From: Huiozyma naganishii CBS 8797
Lineage: Eukaryota; Ascomycota; Saccharomycetes; Saccharomycetales; Saccharomycetaceae
Assembly: GCF_000348985.1 (NCBI RefSeq)
Contig: NC_035924.1
Span: forward strand, 1,178,001 to 1,242,000
Direction: 5' to 3'
DNA length: 64,000 nucleotides
The notes under the pieces are model-generated. The model saw only the letters and a program-made list of their open reading frames with translations, was not told where the DNA came from and did no database searches. Shown piece after piece: positions 9,965-19,548 of this stretch. How positions within the stretch are numbered: the stretch's first letter is position 1; each line of letters starts with the position of its first letter. The translations under genes were made by a program, and so were the position numbers.

Positions 9965-11299
9965 CTAGAACTTCTCGAGGGCCAGGCCGTCGTCTATTCT
10001 GCTGCTGTTGATGATCTGCATCAGTAAACTGCACGACTGCGACATGATCCCCAGCTTCCAGCCGTTCCACAGGCCACTGTACAACTGGCCACGCTTAGAC
10101 ACGTCCACCGGGTGGACGATCAGCTGTTCTCTTGTAATCTGGCCCGTGTGAAGCAGGTAGTCCAGCTGGAACCTGCGGACGAGGGACTCGAGGGGCAGCC
10201 GGAGGGCCAGTTCAGCGAGGTCTGTCGAGAACTTGAGTGCGAACACGAGTAGGAACTTGTGCAAAGTGCTCCACTGGGTCAGGTTCACGCCGCAGTAGTA
10301 TATGACGAAGTCCAGCAGGTTCTCCACAGAGTGATGGGTAGCCAGCTTCAACAGCATTAACGAATATATTGTCATCAGTTTGGTGCTCGTAAGGTTGTTG
10401 TTGTGCCAGTACTGCGACACGAAGCTGAGTAACGGTGTCTGTACGGTTCTCGAAACAACGAGCTTCAACTTGTAAAATTGGAATGGCAGCATGGCAAGCT
10501 CTGTGAGCATGTTGCAGCCGATCTTGAGCAACATCAGCTTGTTATTTGTGAGAGTACTGTTGTACATCAGGTTGTACAGGGGGACGACAAACTGGTACAG
10601 TGATCTGTTGAGGAACTGGGACAGCGACTTGANNNNNNNNNNNNNNNNNNNCCTCCAGAGTCTTGACCAGCCGAAATTAGGGTTCTCCTTTATGGACGTG
10701 AACAGTGCCCAGGTGTCCAGCTTGCCCACCGTGAGCACTGTGGAGCAGTTCCCAGTTGGTGTTGCATTGTTCTTTGGGGAAACAACTGGGACAGCCGGTA
10801 GTGCCACGGTAGTATCAGGCACCGTGGCAGTGTACATCGGGAAGAAATCGATATCCTCATCAACGTTCCTCCTCTCCTCTTGCAACTCCTCTGTTCTCCC
10901 CTGGGAACCCACAAGGAGTTCAGAGACCATCCCCACTTGCATTAGAATCCGACATGTATCAAACGGTTGCACCAGCAGGGACTTAGCGTACGATTTCAGC
11001 ACCGTGTGCAACAGAAAGTGCTTCCACCTGTTGACGTTCAAGATGGCGTTCGAGGCGTTCGAGAACTGGTTGTTCAGCGTGCGCGGCGCCGTCTTTTGCA
11101 CGAGAAACTCGTTCAGCGCCTTGTTCTTGACCAGCCCACCAGCAGACTTGTCGTACAAGCTGAGCTTCGACGTCAGCGTGTTCCCGAGAGGATCCACAAC
11201 ACCCTTGTCCGGACGGAACACGGCTGAATATCCTACATCAAAAGTGTCGGCATCGTAGTACGGCCGGTTCACCAACCGACTACCGTTCTCCAAAGACAT
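9965..11299 (-). CDS. UGO1: Mitochondrial outer-membrane fusion protein Ugo1 (contains N gap)
   Basis: Ugo1 links Fzo1 and Mgm1 in mitochondrial outer-membrane fusion and has a degenerate mitochondrial carrier fold. The visible product is 444 residues (S. cerevisiae 502). The start MSLENGSRLVNRPYYDADTF leads into the conserved YSAVFRPDKGVVDP block; the C-terminus has LWNGWKLGIMSQSC and ends ALEKF, as in the family. Nineteen Ns at 10633-10651 interrupt the carrier-like repeat after LWR; the frame stays open across them, but the missing length is unknown. It sits between SDC1 and TRS31 as in S. cerevisiae, although RPL27B, which lies next to it there, is absent. Confidence 0.93.
   Translation of the reverse strand: MSLENGSRLVNRPYYDADTFDVGYSAVFRPDKGVVDPLGNTLTSKLSLYDKSAGGLVKNKALNEFLVQKTAPRTLNNQFSNASNAILNVNRWKHFLLHTVLKSYAKSLLVQPFDTCRILMQVGMVSELLVGSQGRTEELQEERRNVDEDIDFFPMYTATVPDTTVALPAVPVVSPKNNATPTGNCSTVLTVGKLDTWALFTSIKENPNFGWSRLWRXXXXXXXKSLSQFLNRSLYQFVVPLYNLMYNSTLTNNKLMLLKIGCNMLTELAMLPFQFYKLKLVVSRTVQTPLLSFVSQYWHNNNLTSTKLMTIYSLMLLKLATHHSVENLLDFVIYYCGVNLTQWSTLHKFLLVFALKFSTDLAELALRLPLESLVRRFQLDYLLHTGQITREQLIVHPVDVSKRGQLYSGLWNGWKLGIMSQSCSLLMQIINSSRIDDGLALEKF
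10633..10651. other. Assembly gap (19 N) inside UGO1
   Basis: A run of Ns inside the UGO1 coding region; the real length of the missing sequence cannot be known from here. Confidence 1.
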
Positions 11300-11860
11300 A
11301 ACGGCACCAAACGATCACCTTGCAGAGAACTCCAGCACAACTGGAACTGTCGCACATAAGGCGATGCCCACAGTGTCTGATATTTCAACGTTATATATAT
11401 ATATATATAATATCTGGCAAGTATACCGTCAAGAGCAGATGTACTGTGGCCGAAGCACTCGCTTCCCTACTGGAAACTGTGCGGCGTAATCCCCGAATCA
11501 TGATATTATGTAGATGTAGGAAAGTTGCGAGTGCGTAGCGGAATTACAACCAAGTTATCAACTTGTCAGTAGACTTTATCAATTTCTAGAAGAAAGCTTG
11601 TATAAGGTTCAGAGTGTGTAGGATATTGACTGGGAAAAACAGCCCTCGCCAGTTCCTTAACCGTCTACGAGTGGGTACCTCCTCTTGCGGTGCTGCCCAC
11701 GCGGCTGGCCGCCGCTCCCGCACTACACTCTTGGGAACACATTATGTGTCGCTTTTTGAAGCATTTAAAACCTTTAACTGTGATGACATTCGCAGTCTTC
11801 GCATTGCCCTGGAGGTTTACCAGAGGGTGGGTACTCTGTGAGCTGTGCATATATTCAGGA
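11300..11860. other. Intergenic: divergent UGO1 and TRS31 promoters
   Basis: No conserved gene is seen. A TA-rich TATA-like run lies at about 11392-11412. Short frames in this stretch show no family resemblance. In S. cerevisiae RPL27B lies between these two genes; nothing resembling a ribosomal protein is here. Confidence 0.7.
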
Positions 11861-12796
11861 ATGGCGCCCCCCGGACTGATATACACGAGCCGCGCGGACA
11901 CCGGCGGGATCCAGGAGACGGCGCAGGACGACACGGTGTACGTGTCGAGACTGTACTCGGAGTCCCTGCTGTCGAAGAGGAACGAGGTGTCTCTCAGCGC
12001 GATGTGCTTCCTCTACCAAGGGATCATTGCACACTTTCACAAGCGGTCGAAGACGCTGCAGGAGTTTGAGGGCATGTTGAGCGAGTTTGGTGCCAAGATC
12101 GGCCTTCGGTTGCTCGAACTTCTGAACTTCAGATCCTCGATCTCGCCGACCTCGGCGTCTGCGGCATCTGCGGCGAATACGGCAAGAAGCAACGTGTACT
12201 CCAGCAATATCTCCACACCGAACCTCACGAAACCAAGTGCGAATAGTGTCGCTGTGAGGGATAGCGCAAACTTATCGGACCCACAATTGGACCACTCTAG
12301 TAGCAGCATGTCCGCTGCGACTCCGGTGACTCAAGAGAAACGCACTTCTAATACTACAGCGAACACAGCGTCAACAGTGGCCACGGGCACAACGACGCCG
12401 CATAACAAGAACGAGTACCTGTCGGAACACATCACGAAGATGAAACGCCGGGATTTGAAGATTCTAGATATTTTACAGTTCATTCACAGCACACTATGGT
12501 CGTACCTGTTCCGCCACGTCTCTGACGATTTGGTGAAGTCCTCGGAGAGGAGCAATGAGTTCATGATCATCGACAACAACCCAATTCTGACGCAGTTCAT
12601 CAATCCATCGTTCAATCACAACGGCTCTTGCGACTACTTCGTGTGCGGGATCATCAGCGGGTTCCTCAACAATGCGGGATTTCCCTGCGACGTCACGGCA
12701 CACCCGGTCCCCCAGGGCGAGTTTGAGAGAAGAACGGTGTTCCTCATCAAGTTCAACGACCAAGTGGTCGAAAGGGAAACTTTGCGGTACGGCTGA
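11861..12796 (+). CDS. TRS31: TRAPP complex subunit Trs31
   Basis: Trs31 is a core Bet3-family subunit of the TRAPP complexes, the exchange factors for Ypt1 in ER-Golgi, Golgi and autophagy traffic. The start chosen is the ATG of MAPPGLIYTSRADTGG, giving 311 residues (S. cerevisiae 283). The frame is open upstream to a GTG, and two more ATGs lie there, but that sequence has no family match. Conserved blocks: VSRLYSESLLSKRNEVSLSA, IGLRLLELLNFR, then after a variable Ser/Thr/Ala-rich insert (about 95-185) MKRRDLKILDILQFIHSTLW, DDLVKSSERSNEFMIIDN and YFVCGIISGFLNNAGFPCDV. BET3, a partner subunit, is in the same window. Confidence 0.95.
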   Translation: MAPPGLIYTSRADTGGIQETAQDDTVYVSRLYSESLLSKRNEVSLSAMCFLYQGIIAHFHKRSKTLQEFEGMLSEFGAKIGLRLLELLNFRSSISPTSASAASAANTARSNVYSSNISTPNLTKPSANSVAVRDSANLSDPQLDHSSSSMSAATPVTQEKRTSNTTANTASTVATGTTTPHNKNEYLSEHITKMKRRDLKILDILQFIHSTLWSYLFRHVSDDLVKSSERSNEFMIIDNNPILTQFINPSFNHNGSCDYFVCGIISGFLNNAGFPCDVTAHPVPQGEFERRTVFLIKFNDQVVERETLRYG

Positions 12797-12951
12797 TACG
12801 CAGCTCTGTTTAAAATGTATTGATAAAAACAAGCAGTAAGTAATTTATTAGTGTAAGTTCAAAGAGTAGAGACTGTAGCAGTAACGGGTGAGTACTGTGA
12901 TGTGTCGTCTGGATATAACTAGAATCCAATCGCTACAATAAGCAAAAAATA
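12797..12951. other. Intergenic downstream of TRS31
   Basis: Short AT-rich spacer between the TRS31 stop and the 3' end of the convergent tRNA-Gly gene. No feature seen. Confidence 0.6.
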
Positions 12952-13022
12952 TGCGCGAGCCGGGAATCGAACCCGGGGCCTAACAATGGGAATGTTAGAT
13001 TTTACCACTAAACCACTCGCGC
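12952..13022 (-). tRNA. tRNA-Gly (anticodon CCC)
   Basis: A 71-nt cloverleaf on the minus strand: acceptor GCGCGAG paired with CTCGCGC, D-arm GGTTTAGTGG, anticodon stem TAACA/TGTTA around loop TTCCCAT giving anticodon CCC, and T-arm with GGTTCGATTCC. The discriminator is A. No intron. A T-run follows at its 3' end on the minus strand, as expected for Pol III termination. Confidence 0.96.
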
Positions 13023-13908
13023 TACTCCTTAAAAAACTAAAAAAGTTCAACACCGTTATATAGTTCTAGTAGAATAGTTTATTGTTTCACTCAAAACGGC
13101 GTTCCACCCAGCATAAGCAGCTTATATTCTTCTTGTTAGTTCCGACAAGCAACCCAAGCATCTCCTGTTTATCAACGCTTTATTCCACATGATTAGCGGG
13201 CTTACTCCACAAAAAGACGCCTTCACAAGAGCTAGAATAATCTGGTGAAGAGTATCTCTCGCAACGGAAGTACAACGTACAAAGTACAAGAGAGACCTGG
13301 TTAACAAGCAAGCAAAAGGCAAACGAGCGATATCTAGGTGCTTGTAACCATCATGCCTCGATTGGTTGCGTTCCTCCTGACAATTTGTTACTTTGCAATA
13401 GTAAGCAGGGGGAGAGGACTGCATTGCCTTTCGGCAGTAAATTACTTCTAAAAACCACCAAGTAGAAGACTTACCACAACTGAAACCCAATTGTCAAAGA
13501 TTCCCCTTCTGAATGAACACAGTGCCAACACCCCGTCGTACGTTCCCGATAGCACAGCACTGCACTGGGAAACTCAAAAGTTCATTGGATTTCCCAGTCA
13601 ACGTGCATTGGCAATTGCCATAACCGCACCCCACAACACAGATGCAACCCGCAACGGCTCACAGATCCCATGGACCAGTATCTGTAGAGACCTCCCCCCC
13701 CACAGTCATCGGCCTCTGGAAAATTTTCACTTTTAACGAATTCAACAGCGCGATGAGCAACGGAGCACTGGGCTCGACCTTTTGTTCAATTGGTAGCTGG
13801 AGATCTATACTTTTGTGTTGGACAATTCATTCCCTCGTACCGGAGCTCATTACAAAACCTCTGTCTCCACGCACCCACACTCTCCTTGTTCCACACTGTG
13901 TAAAGGAA
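13023..13908. other. Intergenic between tRNA-Gly and SFM1
   Basis: About 890 bp without a recognisable gene. Frames on both strands lack family motifs. It acts as upstream region for both tRNA-Gly and SFM1; tRNA upstream regions are common targets for Ty elements, but no clear LTR was recognised. Confidence 0.55.
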
Positions 13909-14547
13909 ATGAAGTACGTTATTGAGCACATGGAGGATGGGTTCAGCGAGTGGGTGATACTAGAGTACTTGCAGATCCTGAGGGACGTTGGTCGCGAGAA
14001 TCTCCACCTGACCTCTCTTCCCGAGGGCACCAAGGATCAGGATATCCCACAGAGGTTGCGCGATGCGGGTCTTCAGTGGTCCACGGGCGGACTGAAGAGC
14101 GCCGCCGAGACGGGGTCGCCCGCGATGGTCAACGGCCGGGTGTGTCTGCTGGACCCTCGCGCTGAACAAGATCTGTCGCCCGAGGACGCAACGCAGTTCG
14201 ACTACTTCGTGTTCGGTGGGATCCTAGGGGACCACCCTCCGCGCGACCGGACGAGCGAGTTGAAGGAAATGTACCCTGGCATGCTAGTTGGGAGACGCCT
14301 GGGCGATAAACAAATGACCACGGACACAGCGGTGCGGACGACACAGCTCGTACTACGCGGGCAGCAGTCATTGAGCAGGATCCAGTTCGTCGACTACCCG
14401 GAGTTCCGCTTCTCGAAACATGAGGCCACGGAAATGCCCTTCAGGTACGTCGCGGACACCGCCTCGGGCAAACCGATCCTCCCAGAGGGGATGATGCAGC
14501 TGATCAAGGAGGACTCGCAACAGACGCTCGACGACTTGCTCCTGTAG
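13909..14547 (+). CDS. SFM1: Ribosomal protein S3 arginine methyltransferase Sfm1
   Basis: Sfm1 is a SPOUT-fold enzyme that monomethylates one arginine of ribosomal protein Rps3. The start ATG of MKYVIEHMEDGFSEWVILEY matches the family exactly; codons upstream in the same frame are not conserved. The product is 212 residues (S. cerevisiae 213). Conserved segments: DIPQRLRDAGLQW, FDYFVFGGILGDHPPRDRT, GRRLGDKQMTTDTAVRTTQL and DYPEFRFSKHEATEMPFRYV; the glycine-rich region is consistent with the SPOUT cofactor knot. It lies directly upstream of HSP10 in the same direction, as in the YOR021C-YOR020C pair. Confidence 0.96.
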   Translation: MKYVIEHMEDGFSEWVILEYLQILRDVGRENLHLTSLPEGTKDQDIPQRLRDAGLQWSTGGLKSAAETGSPAMVNGRVCLLDPRAEQDLSPEDATQFDYFVFGGILGDHPPRDRTSELKEMYPGMLVGRRLGDKQMTTDTAVRTTQLVLRGQQSLSRIQFVDYPEFRFSKHEATEMPFRYVADTASGKPILPEGMMQLIKEDSQQTLDDLLL

Positions 14548-14690
14548 CACTCTCTTGCACTGTGTAGGAGCGATTATATAAATTATTTCATAATTAAAGA
14601 TCCTCGACGTCGTCCAAGACACGCTACTCGTCAAGTGCAAAAGGTACTGCTGTAAAGTGCTTCCCTGCTACTCTTTGTCTATTACTCGAA

Positions 14691-15014
14691 ATGTCCACTC
14701 TCATCAAGTCTGCCAAGTCCATTGTCCCGCTATTGGACCGTGTTCTCGTCCAACGGATCAAAGCAGAGGCCAAGACAGCCTCTGGGTTGTTCCTACCGGA
14801 GAAGAACGTCTCAAAGCTGAACCAGGCCCGCGTTCTGGCTGTGGGCCAAGGGTTCACCGACGCTAATGGCCACAAGGTGGTTCCCGAGGTGAAAGTTGGC
14901 GACCAGGTGCTGATCCCACAGTTTGGTGGGTCCACCGTCAAGTTGAGCGGCGGGGAGGACGAGGTTATTCTGTTCAGAGACTCAGAGATCCTTGCCAAGA
15001 TCAACGAGCAGTGA
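14691..15014 (+). CDS. HSP10: Mitochondrial co-chaperonin Hsp10
   Basis: Hsp10 is the heptameric lid of the Hsp60 chaperonin in the mitochondrial matrix. The product is 107 residues (S. cerevisiae 106). Family features run from start to end: SIVPLLDRVLVQRIKAEAKT, the mobile-loop region TASGLFLPEKNVSKL, VGDQVLIPQFGGSTVKL and the C-terminal FRDSEILAKINEQ. The first ATG is the family start. No perfect heat-shock element was seen in the 143 bp before it. Confidence 0.98.
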   Translation: MSTLIKSAKSIVPLLDRVLVQRIKAEAKTASGLFLPEKNVSKLNQARVLAVGQGFTDANGHKVVPEVKVGDQVLIPQFGGSTVKLSGGEDEVILFRDSEILAKINEQ

Positions 15015-15205
15015 TGTGCGTTTTCAATGTTCCACGGCTGCTCGTTTGTTAGCCGGCCAGCTTACGCTCTGCACACTTTTCTGTAAATAGCGGAACCAAG
15101 TCCACCGTGTCAAACAGCCGTATATAGTCTCGCTACATAACTGTTTAATCGATTAAAATTGTTGATTTTGCTCTGCCTGTCGCCTTTCGTCCCATTGTTT
15201 AGTTT

Positions 15206-16523
15206 TCAACTATGGTCGCAGTTGAAGTGCTTTAGGGTGTGGTCGTATTCATCCTGCGTTTGGCACACCTTCATGAACCACCGCTTTGGGAAGTGGTCCG
15301 TGCTTATTAAAACCCCTTCCCACGTCTTCTCAATGCTGTTATCAGACATGTGAACAGTGTCGCCAGTGTTCCTATCTGTGAAATCTTGTGACCAAGGCAA
15401 TCGGTGCAGAATCAGCCGGTCCATTTTATTACAAGACTTCTCGGGGCCAGCAACGACAATAGTCCCCGGACCATCATCTCCAAACCGCAGACAAAACCCC
15501 TTCACTTGCAGCTGCTCGCTGTTCATCTTCAATTTGTATCGTATGGACGGGTTCACGAGCTGTTTGAATCTGTATATTTTGCATGAGGCGGACCCTGCCC
15601 CCGTGTTAGTCTTAGATGAATTTTCTGCAGTGGCCGCCTCCTGGCGTATCTTGCGAGCAGTATCGTGCCTCTCTTGGTTGATTCTCTCGTGTTCTTGCCT
15701 CCTGCGAGCTACTTGTTCTTTAACCTCAGCCTCGTACAGACTTGGGTTCGAGATATTGAAATTGTTCTCGAGCACGTTCATCATGTTCTGCAGCTTCACT
15801 TTCGGTTGCGGTTTGGCAATTAAACCCAACTTCAGTTTCTGCTCCTCCTCTTTTCGTAGCATGTCCCTCCTGTTCCTCCGCAACTTCTTACGTTCCTCTT
15901 TGGTCAAGTACAGCCGGTGTTGCGTCCCCACAGAATCAGGCAACTGCTTCATCGGTATAGGGTGTACCACGTAGTGTATCGATACTGCGTTATCCTCTGC
16001 GGCAACTCCATCGTCATCTTCATCGTCATCCGATACATAGTCCGCATCGAGATACTTCAGCATAACTTCATGGTTGTCGTCGACATACGGGACATCCCAC
16101 CATTCCATCTCGGGGATATCTTCAAACCTTTTTAGGTACGCAGCCTCCCCAAGTTCAGGATCCGGTATGCGGCCACTAGCAATCTCTTGAGCCTCCCACT
16201 GCCTTCGCTGCAACTCCTCTTCTTTTCTCCGAGACTCTTCCTTGCGCTGTTCTTCCAACTCAGCCTTCCTCTGCTCACGCCATAGCTGCGCATCTCGAGC
16301 CACTTCCCCTGGTCTAATAAAATGGCCCCAACCGCGCCCGCTTACTACCTCGCGCCGTGCCGCTCCCGCTGCCACTGCCACTGCCACGACCGCGTACCTC
16401 CTCCAGGTACGGATTCTTCCCATCTCGATCTCTTGCGTGCTTCCTGATAAGATTGATGTTCGATGACTTCAGCAGCGGATGCAATTCAGTATCTAGCCCT
16501 CTCTTATTACCACCGCCACTCAT
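15206..16523 (-). CDS. PRP3: U4/U6 snRNP protein Prp3, frame broken by one extra base
   Basis: Prp3 is an essential U4/U6 and tri-snRNP splicing factor. The C-terminal 370 or so residues are intact (LKYLDADYVSDDDEDDD, HYVVHPIPM, LTKEERKKLRRNRRDMLRKE, and a C-terminal domain from FKQLVNPSIRYKLKMN to the end). The conserved N-terminus (MSGGGNKRGLDTELHPLL to DGKNPYLEE) starts at 16523 but is one frame off; its frame stops at 16314. The two frames overlap at 16317-16423, so the shift lies there. A likely site is the GGG run at 16337-16339: one G fewer would give a continuous protein of about 438 residues (S. cerevisiae 469). No intron signals fit. I treat this as a sequence error in a functional gene. 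Confidence 0.88.
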
Positions 16524-16675
16524 GATCGACCTTGTCTCAACGTTCATCTCTTCCAAGCAGGTGCACCATCTCATCTCAACGTTTAAGAATGTATTTATTT
16601 ACGTACATGTTCCATAAGGTTTGCAGAACTAGGTACCAGGTTCATAAAAAGGGTATGTCTGTTGCACCGTCCACG

Positions 16676-18727
16676 TTATCCCCACCACCGCGTGCTTGTG
16701 GGTTTCGTGGAAGAGGTCTTCCACAGCGCAGAGAAGAATCCTGGCTGGTTTTCAGAAGACCCACGGTCGTCCGTCTCGTTGGACCTCACTTTCCGTAGTG
16801 CAGTCCCGCCAGATCTCTTGCCCGAACGGGCGTGTTCCCCGCGCGGGGAAGTCTGTCTTGACCCTGAGCCCGAGCGTACTGGGCTCAGCGATGATCCGAA
16901 ACTCGCATCGATGCTCGGAGTCGGGCTCATCTGCGACGATAACGTACGCGATGAGTGGCCCGCCTCGACGAAGTGTTTGGTGGGGAGTGTATTGCGTAGC
17001 GGGGACATGCTCGCCCTTGTCTGCGATAGCGAGGGGGAGCTCGAGTGCGAGTGCTGTTTCGAGTGCGACAATGCCACCTCGATCATCGACTTTCTGACTT
17101 TTGCCTTTGGTCTATCCGCAATCAGTGGTTGACTCTCGACGATCGATTTGTTCACGACCCGGTCCAGAGATGCTAGCGAGAATTTACCCTTCAGCGGTGC
17201 ATCCTCGTTCACTGTGGAAGCAGCCAAAAACTGTGCTTGTACCTTCAGTTCAAACTGAGACATCGCCTTCGCAGCTACGACAATTACTGGGGTAGGTGCC
17301 GTAGTAACGAAATTGTCGACCAATAGTTTCGACTTCCACTCAATCTGAGAGGAGGGTCCCTTCTTTGACAGAACAAAGAGGTCCGGAGTGTAGACGTTGT
17401 ACATATCCTGCAAGACGTCCCGCGACTTCCCGATGACAATCTCCACAGTGACCTTGATAGATTTCTTGCTCTTCGAGAGCAAGACAAAGATGTAAAAGAG
17501 CAAGTCATTCATTTTCTCAATGATCGTGTTCTTGTCGTAGCCGGAAGTCCACTCCTCAAGTAGCTCCTCCTCCAATTCGTCGATGTTGTGCACATCCAAA
17601 GATTTTGTCCTCTGCAATAAGTCATCATCGGCGGCGTTGTCCTCCTCATGATCCGAACCACCGACAGATCTAGTCCGCACAAGGGACCTCCCGCGGGATC
17701 TTGAACGCGAGCTCGAACGGGATTCGGATTTATTCCCCTTGCTCTTTTCACTTCTGCGTCTGATTCTGAACTTGGGGAGATTAGCGACTACTATAATGTG
17801 ATCCGTGTCTTTCGCCAACGCATCGATCGTGTAGTCTAGCGCGACCCACGTATGTTTTCGCCCGCTGATGTGGCACAGGATCGACCGTGGGGTCACCGCG
17901 TACCCTGTCTTCTCGGACATGATCTTCAGTTTCCGCTTCTGCTCCTTTGTCAGGGGCGTGTACCCGTCCATATTGAGTGATTTCGAATCTAGTGGGTCCC
18001 TCTTTGGCGGAGGTGGCGAGAGGATCTGAGGGTACGTAAACACGGTATCTCTGTGGTCCACTTTGTCCTCGATGAGCAGTTTTTTCTTCAACCACAGCTC
18101 GTGCCAGTCCCCGTACGCCCTGTTGACGACGAGACAGTCGCTCACGATCGAGGGTCTGCTCGGATAGTCTTCTCTCACAATCTTCCCGTTCTCTGCAATC
18201 TTGAACATCTTCTGCAACGCCTGCGGGGAAAGTGCCGTGTGTTTACTTGGCGGAGAACCGGGCAAGCGGGACTTCCTCGTCTGTTGCGGATGCCGGTGAG
18301 GGTACTGCGTGCCAACGGAGCTCTCCGAGATGGACCCGCACTCGTTGTCATACCACTCGTCCATAGTGAACGCATCGGGGACCAGTGCGCTCGGATTCGG
18401 CATCTGCACCCCGGGGAAATCGTACCCCTCGTAGTGTTTCTCGAGGAGCTTATCCCTCGACGACGTCAGCGGCACAGTGTTGAACGACACGCAAGGTTTC
18501 AGCGACAAATATGGATAATTCTTCTTCAGCGCCTTATCCAGCAGTGCAGACTTGGGCGGGCGCTCACCACTACCGCTTGAGCGAGGATACAAGTACCCGA
18601 TATCCTCCCTCAGCAACTCCTCATCCGGGTTCAGCTTCAAGTGCCGGTAAGCGTCCGAACCGGGCACACTCTCCGGCTTCATCACAGCAGCACCAGCAGC
18701 ACCAGCAGCAGAACCTGTAGCAGACAT
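16676..18727 (-). CDS. JIP4: JIP4/YOR019W-type protein with universal-stress-like region
   Basis: Jip4 (YDR475C) and YOR019W are duplicate-derived proteins of unknown function. This copy is 683 residues (730 in YOR019W, 876 in Jip4), starting at MSATGSAAGAAG. Conserved parts: HLKLNPDEELLREDIGYLYP near the N-terminus, VSFNTVPLTSSRDKLLEKHY, and a region at about 250-540 resembling a split universal stress protein fold (SILCHISGRKHTWVALDYTI, DHIIVVANLP, KKSIKVTVEIVIGKSRDVLQ, PTPVIVVAAKAM). An Arg/Ser-rich insert and a Ser-rich tail are probably disordered. It is adjacent to HSP10/PRP3 on one side and the YDR476C orthologue on the other, so context fits either paralogue; the symbol is a choice between two. 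Confidence 0.85.
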   Translation of the reverse strand: MSATGSAAGAAGAAVMKPESVPGSDAYRHLKLNPDEELLREDIGYLYPRSSGSGERPPKSALLDKALKKNYPYLSLKPCVSFNTVPLTSSRDKLLEKHYEGYDFPGVQMPNPSALVPDAFTMDEWYDNECGSISESSVGTQYPHRHPQQTRKSRLPGSPPSKHTALSPQALQKMFKIAENGKIVREDYPSRPSIVSDCLVVNRAYGDWHELWLKKKLLIEDKVDHRDTVFTYPQILSPPPPKRDPLDSKSLNMDGYTPLTKEQKRKLKIMSEKTGYAVTPRSILCHISGRKHTWVALDYTIDALAKDTDHIIVVANLPKFRIRRRSEKSKGNKSESRSSSRSRSRGRSLVRTRSVGGSDHEEDNAADDDLLQRTKSLDVHNIDELEEELLEEWTSGYDKNTIIEKMNDLLFYIFVLLSKSKKSIKVTVEIVIGKSRDVLQDMYNVYTPDLFVLSKKGPSSQIEWKSKLLVDNFVTTAPTPVIVVAAKAMSQFELKVQAQFLAASTVNEDAPLKGKFSLASLDRVVNKSIVESQPLIADRPKAKVRKSMIEVALSHSKQHSHSSSPSLSQTRASMSPLRNTLPTKHFVEAGHSSRTLSSQMSPTPSIDASFGSSLSPVRSGSGSRQTSPRGEHARSGKRSGGTALRKVRSNETDDRGSSENQPGFFSALWKTSSTKPTSTRWWG

Positions 18728-18903
18728 CGACCAGGACACAGGGCACAGCTCTCCACTCAACCAAACGACCGGAATCACCTTCGAGACCGTCTCTTGTTCT
18801 CGATGAAATTTTTCACATACAAAAAGAAAGATAGTGGGGCACATTACGACTCACTGCGGGGCACGCAGGATGACTCCGCTTCGTATAGACTCTGCTCTCC
18901 TGT

Positions 18904-19548
18904 CTATTCGCTGTGCGGGGATGGGTTCTTGGCCGCCGCGATCGCACGGGCACGGTCGTCGAGGCGCCGTGCTGGTCCGTAGCCTTCGAGCAGCCCAAGA
19001 AGCAGCCACGCGGTGCGGTCCTGGGACCGCGTCCGGTAGTACTGCAGCTTGGGCACGACTATGAACAGTGTCTCTGCGGCGTGAGCAACAAACTCAAGGA
19101 CAATAATCGCGAGGAGCACGCGGTCGTTGTCCAAGAGGGCGAGGACCGCTGCAGGGAACAGGGGCAGCTTTCCCAGGCAGTACAGTGCCGGTCTGTACAC
19201 GTAGCACAGGGTCGGCAAAAACACACCGCCCACAATCAACCAATCTAGCACCGTGTTGGGCGGGATCACCTCGCGGATCTCGTAGGGGGACAGGCCCCTC
19301 ACTTGACAGGCCTCGTGGGCCATGGCGCGCACCGCGTCAGTAGAGTTCGCAGACCGGAACTTTTCCGGAATTGTCACACTCTTCTCCATCATCGACCCGT
19401 GCGAGCAGCTGTAGTCGATCGTGAGATTGTCACGGTCGACAGTGCGCAGTTCCACGGAGGTGATGTGTCTCTGCACACCGCCGTAAACGAACAGAATATC
19501 CTGGAGAGCAGTCGCCCCCACCATTGAGTCTTCCTTTCCACCAGTCAT
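18904..19548 (-). CDS. YDR476C orthologue, membrane protein with DUF2470-like domain
   Basis: The start is the ATG of MTGGKEDSMVGATALQD; the preceding in-frame codon set begins with GTG. The product is 214 residues (YDR476C 224). The N-terminal ~105 residues (VELRTVDRDNLTIDYSCSHG, AMAHEACQVRGLSPYEIREV) resemble the DUF2470 fold seen in haem-binding proteins. The C-terminal half has three to four hydrophobic segments (WLIVGGVFLPTLCYV, LPLFPAAVLALL, LLAIIVLEFVAHAAETLFIV), suggesting an ER-type membrane protein. Function is unknown. It is divergent with SNM1; SNF1 lies between these two genes in S. cerevisiae and is absent here. Confidence 0.85.
   Translation of the reverse strand: MTGGKEDSMVGATALQDILFVYGGVQRHITSVELRTVDRDNLTIDYSCSHGSMMEKSVTIPEKFRSANSTDAVRAMAHEACQVRGLSPYEIREVIPPNTVLDWLIVGGVFLPTLCYVYRPALYCLGKLPLFPAAVLALLDNDRVLLAIIVLEFVAHAAETLFIVVPKLQYYRTRSQDRTAWLLLGLLEGYGPARRLDDRARAIAAAKNPSPHSE

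Noticed and set aside
11690..11860. N-terminal extension of TRS31
   Set aside because: Begins at GTG and has no family match; ATG at 11861 fits the family.
13122..13490. Minus-strand 122-codon frame before SFM1
   Set aside because: No family motif, and it lies in the tRNA-Gly/SFM1 upstream region.
12797..16675. snR13-like C/D snoRNA expected near TRS31-PRP3
   Set aside because: No C box plus D box pair with closing stem was found on either strand in the intergenic parts.
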